Notes: generated from the letters alone by a model not told the origin. 64,000 nucleotides of DNA from Microbacterium gorillae (GCF_000826185.2 NZ_LN648872.1:1-64000), one strand, 5' to 3'. Counted from the first letter of the stretch, positions 29,501-38,037 are shown. A program made the numbers and translations.

Positions 29501-30209
29501 CGCGCGTGCCGTCCGGACGGGGGAGGTCGATCGCGATGCCGAGCCCCACGTGGGCCGGCGCGATCACGGAGGGCTTGCCGTCCACCTCGTCGTAGTAGAC
29601 GTTCTGGCTCGGCATCTCCTTGAGGGCCTGGATCATCGCCCAGCCGATCAGGTGGGTGAAGCTGATCTTGCCGCCGCGGGTGCGCGCCATGTGGTTGTTG
29701 ATGACGATGCGGTTGTCGATCATCAGCTTCGCCGGGATCGTCCGGACGCTCGTCGCGGTCGGCAGCGTCAGCGAGACGTCCATGTTCGCGGCGATGGTCT
29801 TGAAGATGCCCTTCAGGGGCGTGACGACGTCGGCGTCGGGCGCGGTCTGCTCTTCCGGCTTGGTGACGGTCGCCTTCGGCGCCTGTGCCGGAATCGGCTG
29901 GGGCTTGGCCGGCTTGGCCGTCGTCCGGGCGACCGGCTGCCCGGTGGCTGCAGCGGGCTGCGCCGCGGCCGGGGCGGGCTGTGCCGCTGCGGCGGGCTGT
30001 GCCGCTGCCGGGGCGGGCTGGGCCGCCGACGCAGGCTGTGCCGGCGCACTGCCGGTGCTGCGCGCGTGGTAGGACTCCAGAACGGGCCACCACTCCTTGT
30101 CGACGGAGTTCTTGTCGGCCTTGTACTGCTCGTACATTTCCTCGACGAGCCACTCGTTGGCTCCGAACTCCCCGTCGTTCGACGCTCCGCCACTGACCTG
30201 GCTCGACAC
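26502..30209 (-). CDS. kgd: Multifunctional 2-oxoglutarate metabolism enzyme (Kgd/OdhA)
   Basis: 1235 residues from GTG 30209 (SSQVSGGASNDGEFGANEWL), the usual start of these proteins; AAGGTGGG precedes it. Order: N-terminal E1 helix (about 10-45), a Pro/Ala/Gln linker of about 80 residues, an E2-like acyltransferase core with STYDHRVIQGAGSGEY but no lipoyl domain, then the E1 decarboxylase with AHRGRLNVLTNIAGK and the thiamine site GDAAFAGQGVVVETLQMSQL. It runs the 2-oxoglutarate dehydrogenase step of the TCA cycle with separate E2/E3, and can decarboxylate to succinic semialdehyde. Regulation by the FHA protein GarA/OdhI acts on this class; that gene is not here. A GCACGG/CCGTGC hairpin lies in the leader. 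Confidence 0.96.
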   Translation of the reverse strand: MSSQVSGGASNDGEFGANEWLVEEMYEQYKADKNSVDKEWWPVLESYHARSTGSAPAQPASAAQPAPAAAQPAAAAQPAPAAAQPAAATGQPVARTTAKPAKPQPIPAQAPKATVTKPEEQTAPDADVVTPLKGIFKTIAANMDVSLTLPTATSVRTIPAKLMIDNRIVINNHMARTRGGKISFTHLIGWAMIQALKEMPSQNVYYDEVDGKPSVIAPAHVGLGIAIDLPRPDGTRALVVPSIKRAETLTFTEFLAAYEDLVSRARVNKLTAADYAGTTISLTNPGGIGTVHSVPRLSKGQGSIIGAGALEYPAEFQGASERVLTELAIGKTITLTSTYDHRVIQGAGSGEYLKKVHELLIGQRDFYEGIFAALRIPYAPIHWAADIKVDLAERVDKQSRVQELINSYRVRGHLMADIDPLEYVQRSHPDLEIESHGLTFWDLDREFVVGGFGGKRSMKLRDILGVLRDSYCRTIGVEYMHIQDPEQRTWFQDKVEVKYQKPGHDEQLRILGKLNEAEAFETFLQTKYVGQKRFSLEGSESLIPLMDEVLQGAARASLDGAAIGMAHRGRLNVLTNIAGKTYGQVFREFDGSTMPGNKLGTGDVKYHLGNQGVFVGEDGHELELHLAANPSHLETVDGVLEGIVRAKQDRHPIGSFSWLPILVHGDAAFAGQGVVVETLQMSQLRATRTGGTIHVVVNNQVGFTTVPGDSRSSVYATDVAKTIQAPVIHVNGDDPEAVVHVAQLALEYRQKFHRDIVVDLVSYRRRGHNEGDDPSMTQPLMTNLIEAKRSVRKLYTESLVGRGDITQEEYEQAKNDFQDRLEVAFAETHAAQTGAIPVIDEQSAPAVTGAPSSTGVSPAVIEQIGDAFTNKPAGFTVHPKLEQLLNKRAEMSRSGAIDWGFGELLAFGSLLLEGTPVRLAGQDARRGTFASRHAVFHDRANGQEWLPLGNLSETQARFFVYDSLLSEYAAMAFEYGYSVAAPEALVLWEAQFGDFANGAQSVVDEYISSAEQKWGQQSSVVLLLPHGYEGQGPDHSSARIERYLQLCAQDNMTVARPSTPASYFHLLRRQAYAKPRRPLIVFTPKAMLRLRGAASPVEAFTSGRFEPVLDDDRGIDKSQVTKVLLHAGKIHWDLVSELDKKPNPAIALVRLEQFYPAPIDELTEILNTYPNAELVWVQDEPENQGAWPFIALEVQPQLKGRTVSVVCRPAAAAPSTGSSKVHAREQADLLARALS

Positions 30210-30444
30210 GCTTGATCGCCCACCTTCATCGGGTTGAAGTCGATGACGCACGGATCCCCCGTGCATACGGTGAACAATCCTAGTCCAGCAACTTCGGGTA
30301 TAGCGGCGATCGCGTGACCGCAACGTGCTTTACCGGCGCGCTCTCGGGGCGGTCGGTTATGCTGACCAGCACGATGGACGACCCTCCCAGTTGTAGACCC
30401 GACCACCCGCCCGTCTTCGTGTTCTGTTCGGGGGGTGGACCCGC

Positions 30445-31776
30445 GTGGAGCTGACCGACTGGTTGATGCTCGTCGTCGGTGTGATCCTCACGATCGGCAC
30501 CGGGCTGTTCGTGGCCAGCGAGTTCTCCCTGGTCAACCTCGATCGCGCCGATCTGGAGGCACGGCAGGCTCGCGGGGAGTCGCGCCTCGGGATGACGATC
30601 GCGGCGCTGCGGATCACCTCGACGCATCTCTCCAGCGCGCAGCTCGGCATCACGCTGACGACGCTGCTGACCGGTTACACGATGGAACCGGCGCTGACCA
30701 AGCTCATGGAACCCGCGTTCGAGGGGCTCGCGCTGCCGCCGGCGATCGCCATGACCGTGTCGACGGTGCTCGCCATGACGATCGCGACCGTCCTGTCGAT
30801 GATCATCGGTGAGCTCGTCCCGAAGAACTTCGCGCTGGCCCTGCCGCTGGCGACCGCCAAGCTCGTGATGCCGTTCCAGACCGCCTTCACCGCGGTGTTC
30901 CGCCCGGCGGTCGCGGTGCTCAACGGCTCGGCCAACGGTGTCCTGCGCGCGATGGGCATCGAACCCAAGGAGGAACTCTCCGGGGCGCGCTCGGCGGAGG
31001 AGCTGTCCAGTCTCGTGCGCCGGTCCGCCGTGGCCGGCGTTCTGGAGGCGGACACCGCGAGCCTGCTCGATCGCACCCTGAACTTCTCCCGTCTCACCGC
31101 TGCGGACGTGATGACCCCGCGACCGAGCATCCACGCCCTGGAATCGGACGAGAGCGCGGACGATGTCGTCCAGCTCGCTCGCCGCACGGGCCACAGCCGG
31201 TTCCCCGTCTACGAGGACAGCCTCGATGACATCACGGGCATCGTCCATCTGAAGGCCGCCGTGAGCGTGCCGCGAGATCGGCGCGGCGACGTGCCGGCCG
31301 GTGCGCTGGCCACCGAGCCGTTGCGGGTGCCGGAGACGGTCCACTTGGACGCCCTCATCGCCGAGCTGCGAAACCGCGGCTATCAGATGGCGGTGGTCGT
31401 CGACGAGTACGGCGGCACCGCCGGCATCGTGACACTCGAAGACCTGGTCGAGGAGATCGTCGGCGAGGTCCTCGACGAGCACGACCGCAACCGCAACGTC
31501 ATCGTGCGCTCCGGTGAGGGCATCGTGTTCCCGGCCGAGCTGCGCCCGGACGAGTTGAAGGACCGCGCAGCGGTCACCGTCCCGGAGGGGGATGTGTACG
31601 ACACGATCGGCGGCTTCATGATGGCGTCGCTGGAGCGCATCCCGGCGGTCGGGGACGCCGTTGAGGTCCCGGACGGCACGCTGTCGGTGGTCCGGATGGA
31701 CGGCCGCCGCGTGGATCGGGTGCGATTCGACCCGGCGGTGCCGGCACCGGATGCGGACGGGGGTGAGTCGCGATGA
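30445..31776 (+). CDS. CNNM/HlyC-CorC family membrane protein (DUF21-CBS-CorC)
   Basis: 443 residues: DUF21 transmembrane domain with four helices (about 1-150), a CBS pair (about 205-335) with MTPRPSIHALESDES and VVDEYGGTAGIVTLEDLVEE, and a C-terminal CorC/HlyC domain (about 355-430, VYDTIGGFMMASLERIPAVG). Family members transport or sense Mg2+ and related cations. GTG start with no clear ribosome site; TATGCT at 30358-30363 is a possible -10 with a leader of about 75 bases. It overlaps a second family member by 4 bases. Confidence 0.93.
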   Translation: MELTDWLMLVVGVILTIGTGLFVASEFSLVNLDRADLEARQARGESRLGMTIAALRITSTHLSSAQLGITLTTLLTGYTMEPALTKLMEPAFEGLALPPAIAMTVSTVLAMTIATVLSMIIGELVPKNFALALPLATAKLVMPFQTAFTAVFRPAVAVLNGSANGVLRAMGIEPKEELSGARSAEELSSLVRRSAVAGVLEADTASLLDRTLNFSRLTAADVMTPRPSIHALESDESADDVVQLARRTGHSRFPVYEDSLDDITGIVHLKAAVSVPRDRRGDVPAGALATEPLRVPETVHLDALIAELRNRGYQMAVVVDEYGGTAGIVTLEDLVEEIVGEVLDEHDRNRNVIVRSGEGIVFPAELRPDELKDRAAVTVPEGDVYDTIGGFMMASLERIPAVGDAVEVPDGTLSVVRMDGRRVDRVRFDPAVPAPDADGGESR

Positions 31777-32831
31777 GCGATTGGGCCGGAATCGCCTGGT
31801 TGATCGTGCTGCTGCTCGGTAACGCCTTCTTCGTCGGCGCCGAGTTCGCCGTCATCTCGGCTCGACGCTCGCAGATCGAACCCGCGGCCGAACGCGGCTC
31901 GCGCACCGCGAAGACCGCGCTGTACGCGATGGAGCACGCCACCCTGATGCTGGCGACCTCGCAGCTCGGCATCACGATCTGCTCGCTGCTGATCCTGAAC
32001 GTGTCCGAGCCGGCGATCCACCACCTGCTGGCGGTGCCGCTGGAGCTGACCGGGATTCCGGTTGAGGTCGTCGATGTGGTCGCCCTGGTCATCACGATCG
32101 TGCTGGTGTCCTACCTGCACGTCGTGTTCGGAGAGATGGTCCCGAAGAACATCGCCTTCTCGCTGCCGGACCGAGCCGTGCTCATGCTGGCCCCGCCGCT
32201 GGTGTTCATCTCCAAGGTGTTCCACCCGGTGATCTGGACGCTGAACTGGCTCGCGAACGCCGTGCTTCGCTTGTTCCGGGTGGAACCGAAGAACGAGGCG
32301 GCGTCCACGTTCACGCTGGAGGAAGTGGCCACCATCGTCACGCAGTCGCGCGCCGAGGGCGTCCTGGATGACGCGGCCGGTGCCGTCGCCGCGGCGGTGG
32401 AGTTCACCGACAAGAAGGCCCGGGACATCGCCGTGCCGCTGGCCCGCCTGGTGACCCTGCCGGAGACGACCAGCGGCGAGGAGATCGAGCGCGCGGTGGC
32501 CAAGTACGGCTACTCGCGGTACGTGATCGTCGATGACGAGCGGCAGCCGGTGGGCTATGTCCACCTCAAGGATGTGCTGCGCGTCAGTGACGAGGACGCC
32601 GCCGTGTCCATTCCCGCCAAGCGCATCCACCAGTTGCCGCCGGTGCAGGAGACGACGGACCTCGAGGACGCGCTCGCGACCATGCGTCGCGCCGGGCGTC
32701 ACCTCGCGCGGGTCCGCGACGCGAGTGGTGAGACCACCGCGGTGCTCTTCCTGGAGGACATCATCGAGGAGCTGGTCGGGGAGGTGCAGGACGCCACGCG
32801 CCGCACGCACGGGCACCGCGACGGACGGTAG
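31773..32831 (+). CDS. CNNM/HlyC-CorC family membrane protein, short form
   Basis: 352 residues: DUF21 domain with four helices and the motif FGEMVPKNIAF, then a CBS pair ending FLEDIIEELVGEVQDATRR. The C-terminal CorC/HlyC domain present in its upstream partner is absent. Such long/short pairs in tandem suggest a heterodimer. ATGA overlap with the upstream gene shows translational coupling. Confidence 0.92.
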   Translation: MSDWAGIAWLIVLLLGNAFFVGAEFAVISARRSQIEPAAERGSRTAKTALYAMEHATLMLATSQLGITICSLLILNVSEPAIHHLLAVPLELTGIPVEVVDVVALVITIVLVSYLHVVFGEMVPKNIAFSLPDRAVLMLAPPLVFISKVFHPVIWTLNWLANAVLRLFRVEPKNEAASTFTLEEVATIVTQSRAEGVLDDAAGAVAAAVEFTDKKARDIAVPLARLVTLPETTSGEEIERAVAKYGYSRYVIVDDERQPVGYVHLKDVLRVSDEDAAVSIPAKRIHQLPPVQETTDLEDALATMRRAGRHLARVRDASGETTAVLFLEDIIEELVGEVQDATRRTHGHRDGR

Positions 32832-32834
32832 CGT
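32829..32834 (+). promoter_or_regulatory. -10 box TAGCGT, leaderless-type promoter of nnrD
   Basis: The box overlaps the stop codon of the upstream gene and ends 6 bases before the ATG at 32841; it decides for this start over GTG 32835. Confidence 0.6.
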
Positions 32835-32840
32835 GTGGGG

Positions 32841-33683
32841 ATGGTCGAGTCGTGGACGCTGCGGGACTGCTGGGAGGTGATCCCGCGCCCGGGGAAGTCG
32901 GACGACAAGTACTCCCGAGGCGTGGTGGGTCTGCGGACCGGGTCTGAGATGTACCCGGGCGCCGCGGTCCTCGGCGTGCAGGGCGCCTGGGGCGCCGGTG
33001 CCGGACTGGTCCGCTGGGTCGGTGATCCGGACGTCGGACGCCTGGTGCTGCAGCGCCGTCCGGAGACCGTCATCGGTGCGGGCCGGGCCGACGCGTGGGT
33101 CGTCGGCTCGGGGACGGACCCGGAGCAGCGCACCGAGGCGGAGACCGCCGCCGTGCGGGAGCTGCTCGCGGGGGACGTGCCGGTGGTCCTGGACGCCGGA
33201 TGTCTCGACCTCGCCGAGCCGGACCACACGGCACCCCTGGTGATCACGCCGCATGAGGGGGAGTTCCTCCGACTCGCGGAGCGCTTGAACCTTCCGATGG
33301 GGGAGAACCGCACGGAGAACGTCCTGCGGGTCGCACAGCATCTGAACGCCGTGGTCCTGCGCAAGGGCTCCACCACGCGCGTCGTCGAGCCCGGCGGCTC
33401 GGGAGTCGTCGTCACGAGCGGAACGCCCTGGCTGGCCACCGCGGGCACCGGAGACGTGCTGGCCGGAGCGATCGGCACGGTGATCGCGCAGGCGCGCGCC
33501 GCTGACCTCTGGCGGGCGGTCGCCACGGCGGCGTGGCTGCACGGTCGCGCCGGTCGCCTCGCCTCCGGCGATTCTCTGCCGGGACCGAACGGGGACCCGA
33601 TGGTGGGACGCCCGATCACCGCCCTGGCCGTCGCCGACGCTCTGCCGTACGCGGTGGCCGACGTGCTGGCGGAGATCTCGTGA
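32841..33683 (+). CDS. nnrD: ADP-dependent NAD(P)H-hydrate dehydratase
   Basis: 280 residues with the ribokinase-like fold: KSDDKYSRGVVGLRTG near the N-terminus, LVITPHEGEFLRLAE in the middle and ATAGTGDVLAGAIG near the C-terminus, whose Asp is the catalytic base. It repairs hydrated NADH/NADPH using ADP. The epimerase domain often fused to it is absent, so epimerase must be encoded elsewhere. Overlaps the next gene (GTGA). Confidence 0.94.
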   Translation: MVESWTLRDCWEVIPRPGKSDDKYSRGVVGLRTGSEMYPGAAVLGVQGAWGAGAGLVRWVGDPDVGRLVLQRRPETVIGAGRADAWVVGSGTDPEQRTEAETAAVRELLAGDVPVVLDAGCLDLAEPDHTAPLVITPHEGEFLRLAERLNLPMGENRTENVLRVAQHLNAVVLRKGSTTRVVEPGGSGVVVTSGTPWLATAGTGDVLAGAIGTVIAQARAADLWRAVATAAWLHGRAGRLASGDSLPGPNGDPMVGRPITALAVADALPYAVADVLAEIS

Positions 33684-34951
33684 GCGGCCTGTCGGTGCGG
33701 GGACGGGACCGGTTCGCGCTGACCCAGGCGATCGGCCTGGTCCTCGTGTTCATCGCCGCGGTCGTGCTCGTGCTCTGGTTGGGTTGGGTGCTGCCGAATC
33801 AGCCGATGGGCGATGTCCCGAACGTGTACCGGCCCTGGTCGGCCGCCGTGGCCTCGGGGCAGGTCATGGGAGTGACCGAGAAGTGGGTGTACCCGCCGCT
33901 GGCGCTCTTGCCGATGCTGGCGCCGTACCTGCTGTTCGGGATCTCGGACTACATCGTCGCCTGGGGCGTGTTCATCGCGATCATCAGCACGATCGCCTTC
34001 GTTCTCCTGGTCGGGGACGGTCGCAGTCGCGCCCGTCGCGGTGCCGCGATGTTCTGGATCGCCTTCGTGCTGGCCTGCGGTCCGGTCGGCCTGTACCGCA
34101 TCGACGCGGTCACCGTCCCGATCGCGGTGGTCGCGGTGCTGTGGCTGGCTCGGCGCCCCGCCGTCGCCTCGGCACTGCTCACGATCGGCGTATGGATCAA
34201 GATCTGGCCGGCCGCGATGCTGCTGGCGGCGCTCGCGGTCCTGCGACGGAAGTGGGCGCTGATCGTGCCCGCCGTCGGGGTGTCCGCGCTCGTCTGCCTC
34301 ATCGTGGTGATGCTCGGCGGCGCCGGGAACCTGTTCGGTTTCCTGGGTGAGCAGTCCGATCGTGGACTGCAGGCCGAAGCTCCGATCTCCACGCCGTACA
34401 TGTGGGCGGCCGCGCTGCGGATTCCGGGCGCGGGCGTGGTCTACAACGCCGACATCGTGACATTCCAGGTCACCGGCGTCGGTGCCGACTTCTTCGCGTG
34501 GCTGATGACCCCGCTGCTGATCGTGCTGTCCGTGGTCCTCGCCGGCCTGGCCTTCCTCCGCGTGCGCGCCGGGGTGGACTGGCGGCGCATGCTGCCCCCG
34601 CTGTCGTTCGCGCTCGTGCTGTCCTTCATCGTGCTGAACAAGGTCGGCTCGCCGCAGTTCCAGGTCTGGCTCGTCGCACCGCTCGTGCTCTGGCTGCTCT
34701 GGGAGCGCCGTGCGGCGACGCGGTACGCGATCGGCGCCGTCATCGCGGCGGCCCTGACCCAGGTGGTCTACCCGATCATGTACGACGGCATCATGGTCGC
34801 GCGTCCGCTCGCGGTCCTCGTCCTCAGTGCGCGCAACATCGTCCTGATCGCCCTGCTCGTGGGCGTGATCGTGCACATCGTGCGACTGCCCGTCGTGGGC
34901 GGTGTGCGCGCACCCCATCGTTCGTCCGTCGACACCCAGGAGCTGAAATGA
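33680..34951 (+). CDS. Polytopic membrane glycosyltransferase, GT87/DUF2029-like
   Basis: 423 residues, about ten membrane helices. The N-terminal loop after helix 1 carries PMGDVPNVYRPWSAAVASGQ and then VTEKWVYPPLALLP, matching the D-x-Y and YPP motifs of polyprenyl-phosphate mannosyltransferases of the GT87 group, which add sugars to glycolipids or glycans outside the membrane. GTG start, overlapping nnrD by 4 bases. Donor and acceptor are not deducible. Confidence 0.85.
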   Translation: MSGLSVRGRDRFALTQAIGLVLVFIAAVVLVLWLGWVLPNQPMGDVPNVYRPWSAAVASGQVMGVTEKWVYPPLALLPMLAPYLLFGISDYIVAWGVFIAIISTIAFVLLVGDGRSRARRGAAMFWIAFVLACGPVGLYRIDAVTVPIAVVAVLWLARRPAVASALLTIGVWIKIWPAAMLLAALAVLRRKWALIVPAVGVSALVCLIVVMLGGAGNLFGFLGEQSDRGLQAEAPISTPYMWAAALRIPGAGVVYNADIVTFQVTGVGADFFAWLMTPLLIVLSVVLAGLAFLRVRAGVDWRRMLPPLSFALVLSFIVLNKVGSPQFQVWLVAPLVLWLLWERRAATRYAIGAVIAAALTQVVYPIMYDGIMVARPLAVLVLSARNIVLIALLVGVIVHIVRLPVVGGVRAPHRSSVDTQELK

Positions 34952-35256
34952 TCGTCGCCTTCTCCGTCGCCCCCTCCGGCACCGGCCACGCGGACGGATC
35001 CGTGCACGACGCGGTCGCCGTCGCGGTGCGCGTGGTCCGCGAGTCCGGACTGCCGAATCGCACCTCGAGCATGTTCACCGAGATCGAAGGGGAGTGGGAT
35101 GAGGTCATGGACGTGGTCAAGCGCGCCACCGCGGCCGTCCTGCCGTTCGGTTCCCGCGTCTCCCTCGTGCTGAAGGCCGACATCCGACCGGGTCACACGG
35201 GCGAGCTCGACGGCAAGATCGAGCGCCTCGAGCGCGCCATCGCCGACGCCGACTGA
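34948..35256 (+). CDS. Thiamine-binding YkoF/MTH1187-family protein (DUF77)
   Basis: 102 residues, ferredoxin-like fold: MIVAFSVAPSG, then VRESGLPNRTSSMFTEIEGE and a second strand-helix with VLKADIRPGHTGELDGKIE. This small family binds thiamine or its precursors. It overlaps the upstream glycosyltransferase by 4 bases, with CCAGGAGCTGAA as ribosome site, so it is co-translated. The link to that gene is likely positional only. Confidence 0.9.
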   Translation: MIVAFSVAPSGTGHADGSVHDAVAVAVRVVRESGLPNRTSSMFTEIEGEWDEVMDVVKRATAAVLPFGSRVSLVLKADIRPGHTGELDGKIERLERAIADAD

Positions 35257-35259
35257 CGG

Positions 35260-35286
35260 ATCCGCGCGATCCTTCGGATCGCGGAT
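35260..35286 (+). terminator. Hairpin terminator of the nnrD operon
   Basis: ATCCG and CGATCC pair with GGATCG and CGGAT around a TTC loop, with two unpaired bases on the left side, directly after the stop at 35256. It overlaps the region where the next promoter starts. Confidence 0.6.
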
Positions 35287-35292
35287 TACAGT
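35287..35292 (+). promoter_or_regulatory. -10 box TACAGT, leaderless-type promoter of the NUDIX gene
   Basis: Ends 6 bases before the ATG at 35299. Confidence 0.55.
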
Positions 35293-35298
35293 GGGCGA

Positions 35299-35973
35299 AT
35301 GCACGGACAGGACGACGACGAACTCACGCGCGCGGCGACGGTGGTCCTCGTCCGCGACGACGCAGCGGGCCCGGAAGTCCTGGTGATGCTGCGGCCGGAT
35401 CGCGGGTCGTTCGCGGGCGCCTGGGTGTTCCCCGGCGGCAAGGTCGAACCGCAGGACGAGATCGACGCCGCCACGGAGGAGGACGTGCTGCGGGCCACCG
35501 CCGTCCGGGAGACGGCGGAGGAGACGGGGCTCCAGCTGTCCGCCGCGGACCTGACGCGCTGGGCCGTGTACACGCCACCCGCGGGGATGAAGCCGGGGAT
35601 CCGGACCTGGTTCTTCATCGCCGAGGACCCCGGCGGGGAGCTGCGGTTGCAGGCGAGCGAGGTGGTGCGCGCGGAGTGGCTTCGGCCGGCCGACATGCTG
35701 GCCCTGCACGCGTCCGGCGAGGTGCACCTGTACCCGCCCACGTTCGTGACGCTGCACCGGTTGGCGGAGCTCGCCGACTGCGGCGCTGCGCTGGTGGACC
35801 ACGAGCGCGGCGACTTCCTCGTCCAGACGTCTCAGCTGGTCCGGCTGGAGAAGGGCATGCGGCTCAGCTGGGACGGTGATGACGGATCGGACGCCGTTCC
35901 GGCAGACCGGCGGCACCGGGTGGAAACGTCCGCGTTGCCGTGGCGGTACGAGCGCGGTGCCGCGATCCGCTGA
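35299..35973 (+). CDS. NUDIX hydrolase
   Basis: 224 residues. The Nudix box is split by a longer loop: GGKVEPQDE, about 13 residues, then AVRETAEETGL with the REx2EE core (the usual spacing is shorter). FPGGKVEP and MLRPDRGSFAGAWVF precede it. Family enzymes cleave nucleoside diphosphate-X compounds; substrate unknown. A C-terminal region of about 80 residues with HLYPPTFVTLHRLAE is found in a Nudix subgroup near acetyltransferases. Convergent with metX, stops 6 bases apart. Confidence 0.9.
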   Translation: MHGQDDDELTRAATVVLVRDDAAGPEVLVMLRPDRGSFAGAWVFPGGKVEPQDEIDAATEEDVLRATAVRETAEETGLQLSAADLTRWAVYTPPAGMKPGIRTWFFIAEDPGGELRLQASEVVRAEWLRPADMLALHASGEVHLYPPTFVTLHRLAELADCGAALVDHERGDFLVQTSQLVRLEKGMRLSWDGDDGSDAVPADRRHRVETSALPWRYERGAAIR

Positions 35974-35979
35974 CCGGAC

Positions 35980-37191
35980 TCAGGCGGGAGCGTCCAGGAG
36001 CCGCCGCAGGTGGCGCCCGACGAGTTCGGTCTCGATGAGGAAACCGTCGTGCCCGAAGTCGCTGCTGAGCACGACGGCTCCGTCCGGGTCCAGCGTGTGC
36101 GGGATGCCGCGGGCGATGCGCTGCTGGCCGTCCACGGGGAAGAGTCGGTCCGAGTCGACGCCGATCACGACCGTCGTCGCCGTGACTCGACGCAGGGCGT
36201 CCTCGACGCCACCGCGGTCGCGTCCGACGTCGTGCGAATCCATCGCGTTCACGAGGACGACGTAGCTGTTCGCGTCGAAGCGTCGCGTGAACTTGTTGCC
36301 GTGGAAGTCCAGGTAGCTCTCCACCGCGAACCGACCGTCGTGCCCGATCGGGCTGACCGAGGACTGCCAGGTGCGCCCGAACCGCTGGTTCAGTTCGTAC
36401 GGTGAGCGGTAGTTCAGCAGCGCCATCCGGCGGGCGAGGGACAGCCCGCGATGCGGACCCTCGCCGGCGCCGGCGTCGTAGTAGTCACCGCCGGCGAAGG
36501 CCGGGTCGATCGTGATGGCCGCCAGCTGCACCGAGTTCAGCGCGATCTGGTCGGCAGTGTTCACCGGAGGAGAGGACAGCACGCCCAGCCGAGCCACCCG
36601 CTCCGGCGTCGAGACGGCCCATTCCAGGGCGTGCATGCCGCCCATGGATCCGCCGATGACCGCTGCCCAGCGCTCGATGCCGAGCGTGTCCGCGAGCTCC
36701 TGCTGGGCGCGCACCTGGTCACGGATGGTGAGGTACGGGAAGCGGGACCCCCACTCGCGTCCGTCCGGTCCGATGCTGGCCGGACCGGTGGAGCCCTGGC
36801 AGCCGCCGAGCATGTTCGGGGCGATGACGAACCAGCGGTCGGTGTCGATCGGGGCGCCGGGGCCGACGATCTCCTCCCACCAACCCGCGGTGGGGTGGCC
36901 GGGGCCGGCCGGACCGCGCAGGTGGCTGTCCCCGGTGAGGGCGTGCAGGACGAGCACGGCGTTGTCCGCCGCGGCATTCAGCTCGCCCCAGGTCTCGTAG
37001 GCGAGGCGGTAGGCGGGCAGTTCCCCACCGGACTCGGTCCGGAAGGCGCCGAAGCTCGCGAAGCGGCGGTTGCCGAGGGGATCACCGTCGAGCCACGCGC
37101 CCGTCACGGGCGGTCGGCCCAACAGCGACCGGGCGTCCGCCTCGGTCACCGGCGACGACGGGACCGTGTCCTCGGAGATCTGCCAATCCAC
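35980..37191 (-). CDS. metX: Homoserine O-acetyltransferase
   Basis: 403 residues of the alpha/beta-hydrolase acyltransferase fold. Nucleophile Ser182 in GGSMGGMHALEW, catalytic Asp in IGVDSDRLFPVDGQQ and His in SDFGHDGFLIE. It makes O-acetylhomoserine for methionine synthesis, the substrate of MetY encoded two genes away. GTG start; AAGAAT ends 6 bases upstream, a weak leaderless-type box. Confidence 0.96.
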   Translation of the reverse strand: MDWQISEDTVPSSPVTEADARSLLGRPPVTGAWLDGDPLGNRRFASFGAFRTESGGELPAYRLAYETWGELNAAADNAVLVLHALTGDSHLRGPAGPGHPTAGWWEEIVGPGAPIDTDRWFVIAPNMLGGCQGSTGPASIGPDGREWGSRFPYLTIRDQVRAQQELADTLGIERWAAVIGGSMGGMHALEWAVSTPERVARLGVLSSPPVNTADQIALNSVQLAAITIDPAFAGGDYYDAGAGEGPHRGLSLARRMALLNYRSPYELNQRFGRTWQSSVSPIGHDGRFAVESYLDFHGNKFTRRFDANSYVVLVNAMDSHDVGRDRGGVEDALRRVTATTVVIGVDSDRLFPVDGQQRIARGIPHTLDPDGAVVLSSDFGHDGFLIETELVGRHLRRLLDAPA

Positions 37192-37276
37192 GGGACCATT
37201 CTTCCGGAGCGGGACCCTCCAGGGCGAACTGTGACGCCGGATGTATGACCCGACCCCGTCTCGACGGGCACGAGGC

Positions 37277-38023
37277 TCAGGTCAGCAGCCCGACGATCAG
37301 CGACACCGTCATCGCGATCACGAGCGTGTTGAAGATGAAGGCGCTCAGCGCGTGGGTGCGCATCGCGGACAGAACGTCACGGGTGCGGGGCCGTGCGGCG
37401 CTGACCGCGCCGCCGGTGGAGATCGCGACCCCGAGGGAGACGAAGTCGGAGAACTCCGGGTCCTCGACGATGTCGAACTCCACACGTTCGCCCGCCGCAT
37501 CCAGGCGCAGGTAGCGCAGCGCGAAGGAGTAGACCATCGCAGCCCAGGAGCCGGCGACGGTCAGGATGACCAGCACGATGCGCCACCACTCCGTCGCTCC
37601 GATGCCGATGATGGCGGTGCCGAGTGCGGCCACGAGGGCCATGAAGGACGCGGTGACGGCACCGGTGCCGTCGGCGCCCGCGCCGAACAGGCGTGCGCCC
37701 GCGGAGGGACGGCGATGATGCTGCACGTTGGCGATGCTGCGCACCGTCGCCCGCGGCGTCCGGCTGAACAGCAGGTGCGTCCAGACCAGGTAGATCACGG
37801 AATAGATCAGCCAGAACAGGCAGACGAGCGTGAGCGAGGTCTCGCCCGTCGTGATGAACCACATCGGGCCGGTGGATGGCCGATCGATCTCGCCGCCGCC
37901 GATGGCGAGGACCAGGACGACGACCCCGAAGGTGACCAGGATCGCGGCGGCAGACGCCCACGACGCCCGGATTCCGTCATCGAAAACCCGAGCGTACTTC
38001 CGTTGCGCTCGTCGTGCCCCCAC
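37277..38023 (-). CDS. DUF1345 integral membrane protein
   Basis: 248 residues, GTG start, six helices. DUF1345 landmarks: FITTGETSLTLVCLFWLIY and WAAMVYSFALRYLRLD followed by FDIVEDPEFSDFVSLGVAI. Function unknown. TAGGGT ends 6 bases before the GTG, so it has its own promoter. It sits between metY and metX, which are usually adjacent, suggesting an insertion or a novel coupling. Confidence 0.88.
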   Translation of the reverse strand: MGARRAQRKYARVFDDGIRASWASAAAILVTFGVVVLVLAIGGGEIDRPSTGPMWFITTGETSLTLVCLFWLIYSVIYLVWTHLLFSRTPRATVRSIANVQHHRRPSAGARLFGAGADGTGAVTASFMALVAALGTAIIGIGATEWWRIVLVILTVAGSWAAMVYSFALRYLRLDAAGERVEFDIVEDPEFSDFVSLGVAISTGGAVSAARPRTRDVLSAMRTHALSAFIFNTLVIAMTVSLIVGLLT

Positions 38024-38029
38024 GCGTCC

Positions 38030-38035
38030 ACCCTA
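38030..38035 (-). promoter_or_regulatory. -10 box TAGGGT, leaderless-type promoter
   Basis: On the minus strand the box ends 6 bases before the GTG at 38023 of the DUF1345 gene. Confidence 0.55.
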
Positions 38036-38037
38036 TG

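Noticed and set aside
30210..30444. Mg2+ (M-box) riboswitch before the CNNM genes
   Set aside because: The leader is too short and lacks the conserved M-box helices.
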